DNA from: Paucihalobacter ruber
GTDB lineage: Bacteria > Bacteroidota > Bacteroidia > Flavobacteriales > Flavobacteriaceae
Assembly (NCBI RefSeq): GCF_006494535.1
Contig: NZ_VHIQ01000001.1
Span: 188,736 to 252,735 of the forward strand
Length of the DNA: 64,000 nt
Direction of reading: 5' to 3'
The notes beneath the pieces are model-generated. The model worked only from the letters and a program-made list of their open reading frames with translations. It did no database searches and was not told the DNA's origin. The first letter of the stretch is position 1, and each line of letters begins with the position of its first letter. The position numbers were made by a program, and so were the translations under genes. Shown in pieces: positions 62,998-64,000 of this stretch.

Positions 62998-64000
62998 TTA
63001 TTTTCCATCCACAAAATCCTGTAAATAGGCAAATCGCGGTGTTAATTGACCATTTTCGGTGATCTTAGCGCGTTGTAACACACCATCTTTGTCATTGTTA
63101 AAAAAAGCAGGCAGTACACTTTTTAAGAAGACTTCTCCGAATCCTTCGCTGGCATCTTTGGGTAATTCGCAGGGTAAATTATCAACAGCCATAACGGTGA
63201 TGGCTCCGTCGGCATTAAAAGCCACTTCTTGCTCGCTTTGCGGATCATAACCATAAAAGGGTTCGGCAATGGTTGAAGGGCGAATGGTACTAGCCACCGG
63301 ACCATCAATATCGCAAGAAATGTCGGCCACTAAATTAATTTTAAAATCCGGCGACTTTGCGTCTTCGCGAGAGAATAAAAACGGTGCATTATTACCGTAA
63401 AAATGTCCGGCAATAAACATATCTGTTTGTTTGGCGAATGGCATAAAATTACTTTCGTAACCACTTGGATCTGCGTAAAACTCATATTTATCACCTACCT
63501 TACCATCTTTGCGTTTGTTGTACTCCATCACATCAATCATGGTATAAACAGGTTCAGTAAAGGCCATGGTTAGGTATTGTGCGTGCGATACTTCTTTGAT
63601 GTTTAAATGATCTAAAATCTCCTTGGCACCAAAAGCCACTTTACCACTACCTGTAAGTAAGATTTTGATATTTGGTATTGAAATTTGATCTAATTGTGCT
63701 TTTACAGCCTCTAAATCTGCCAAGGTTTCAACCTTAGGTAAACTGAACAATTGATCACGTAAGCCTAATGCTCTGAATCCGTTATAAGCACCCACGAGTC
63801 CGGCGTACCTGCCAAAGCCTATCAAGCGATTGCTGCGCTCATCCACCAAGGTTTCATGGTCGTAAAGTGTGATATTTTTCTCTAAAATGGCGCGAAGCAA
63901 ATTTCGGTTATAGGGTTGTTTTTTAATGGTATGACTAAAAAAGAAATACGATTTATTTGGGATAAGTGATGAAATGGGCACTTCCTTTACGCCAATCATG
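62998..64000 (-). CDS. LYS1/alanine-dehydrogenase-like NAD(P)-dependent oxidoreductase (N-terminus cut)
   Basis: The gene runs off the right edge; 334 codons are visible and the frame continues past base 64000, so an apparent start ATG at 63999 is probably internal. GVKEVPISSLIPNKSYFFFSHTIKKQ, FGRYAGLVGAYNGFRALGL, the Rossmann start KILLTGSGKVAFGAKEIL and DISCDIDGPVASTIRPSTIA match saccharopine/alanine dehydrogenase-like enzymes of Bacteroidota. The full protein should have about 400 residues. The substrate is uncertain. Confidence 0.85.
   Translation of the reverse strand, partial: MIGVKEVPISSLIPNKSYFFFSHTIKKQPYNRNLLRAILEKNITLYDHETLVDERSNRLIGFGRYAGLVGAYNGFRALGLRDQLFSLPKVETLADLEAVKAQLDQISIPNIKILLTGSGKVAFGAKEILDHLNIKEVSHAQYLTMAFTEPVYTMIDVMEYNKRKDGKVGDKYEFYADPSGYESNFMPFAKQTDMFIAGHFYGNNAPFLFSREDAKSPDFKINLVADISCDIDGPVASTIRPSTIAEPFYGYDPQSEQEVAFNADGAITVMAVDNLPCELPKDASEGFGEVFLKSVLPAFFNNDKDGVLQRAKITENGQLTPRFAYLQDFVDGK

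Overview
The window looks like a chromosomal segment from a member of the Flavobacteriaceae (Bacteroidota); I cannot name the genus. The evidence is the type IX secretion and gliding-motility type genes at the left edge, promoters of the Bacteroidota form (TTG, about 19 bases, TAnnTTTG), almost no Shine-Dalgarno sequences, AT-rich DNA, and family content such as DUF3467 next to rpoC, DUF2851 and flavobacterial short palindromes. I see no insertion sequence, prophage, plasmid or CRISPR array. Once the tRNA genes are counted, no stretch longer than about 300 bases lacks a gene. Coordinates and translations were read by eye, and no database search was run.

Region 1 (1-4940) holds the 3' end of a large repeat-containing adhesin with a type B type IX sorting domain, then a PorP/SprF-like protein and an OmpA-family protein. 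This is the usual three-gene module in which the last two are thought to serve export or anchoring of the first. A small iron-sulfur protein and DUF3467 follow.

Region 2 (4890-20120, minus strand) is the core expression block, read from right to left: rpsU, xerC-hpf, then tRNA-Thr(TGT), tRNA-Tyr, tRNA-Gly, tRNA-Thr(GGT), tuf, tRNA-Trp, secE, nusG, rplK, rplA, rplJ, rplL, rpoB, rpoC and DUF3467. The order is close to the thrU-tyrU-glyT-thrT-tufB-secE-nusG-rplKAJL-rpoBC order of Escherichia coli. The tRNA spacers carry small palindromes, and a broken copy of a tRNA 3' end sits before tuf.

Region 3 (20150-43640) is mixed metabolism and envelope. It contains an acyl-CoA dehydrogenase, an alanine/sodium symporter, and an operon of PspC, two DUF1538 membrane proteins, a P-II-like protein and a CBS-domain protein. 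It also contains a YadA-head-like surface protein with a C1q-like end, a cysteine/cystathionine synthase, a LolC/E-like permease, a NamZ-type muramidase, a desaturase/GDPD cluster, and a TPR protein with an outer-membrane barrel beside an FtsE-like ATPase.

Region 4 (43640-56360) is a surface glycan locus. It has four glycosyltransferases, a 2OG-Fe(II) oxygenase, a 3,4-ketoisomerase, a DegT aminotransferase, a FemAB/GNAT-like acyltransferase, two flippases, and an MBOAT/SGNH acylation pair. Together they suggest a 3-acylamino-3,6-dideoxyhexose-containing, O-acylated polymer. A short 5' remnant of a glycosyltransferase gene lies directly after ftsE.

Region 5 (56430-64000) has a small YgjV-like membrane protein, typA/bipA, kdsA, a B12-dependent ribonucleotide reductase preceded by a CRP/FNR-like palindrome, a DUF1801 protein, and a LYS1/alanine-dehydrogenase-like protein cut by the right edge.

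The most promising lead for something poorly described is the DUF1538 pair with dedicated P-II-like and CBS partners (23966-26210). The second is the palindrome-interrupted tRNA-Thr copy at 17711-17791.
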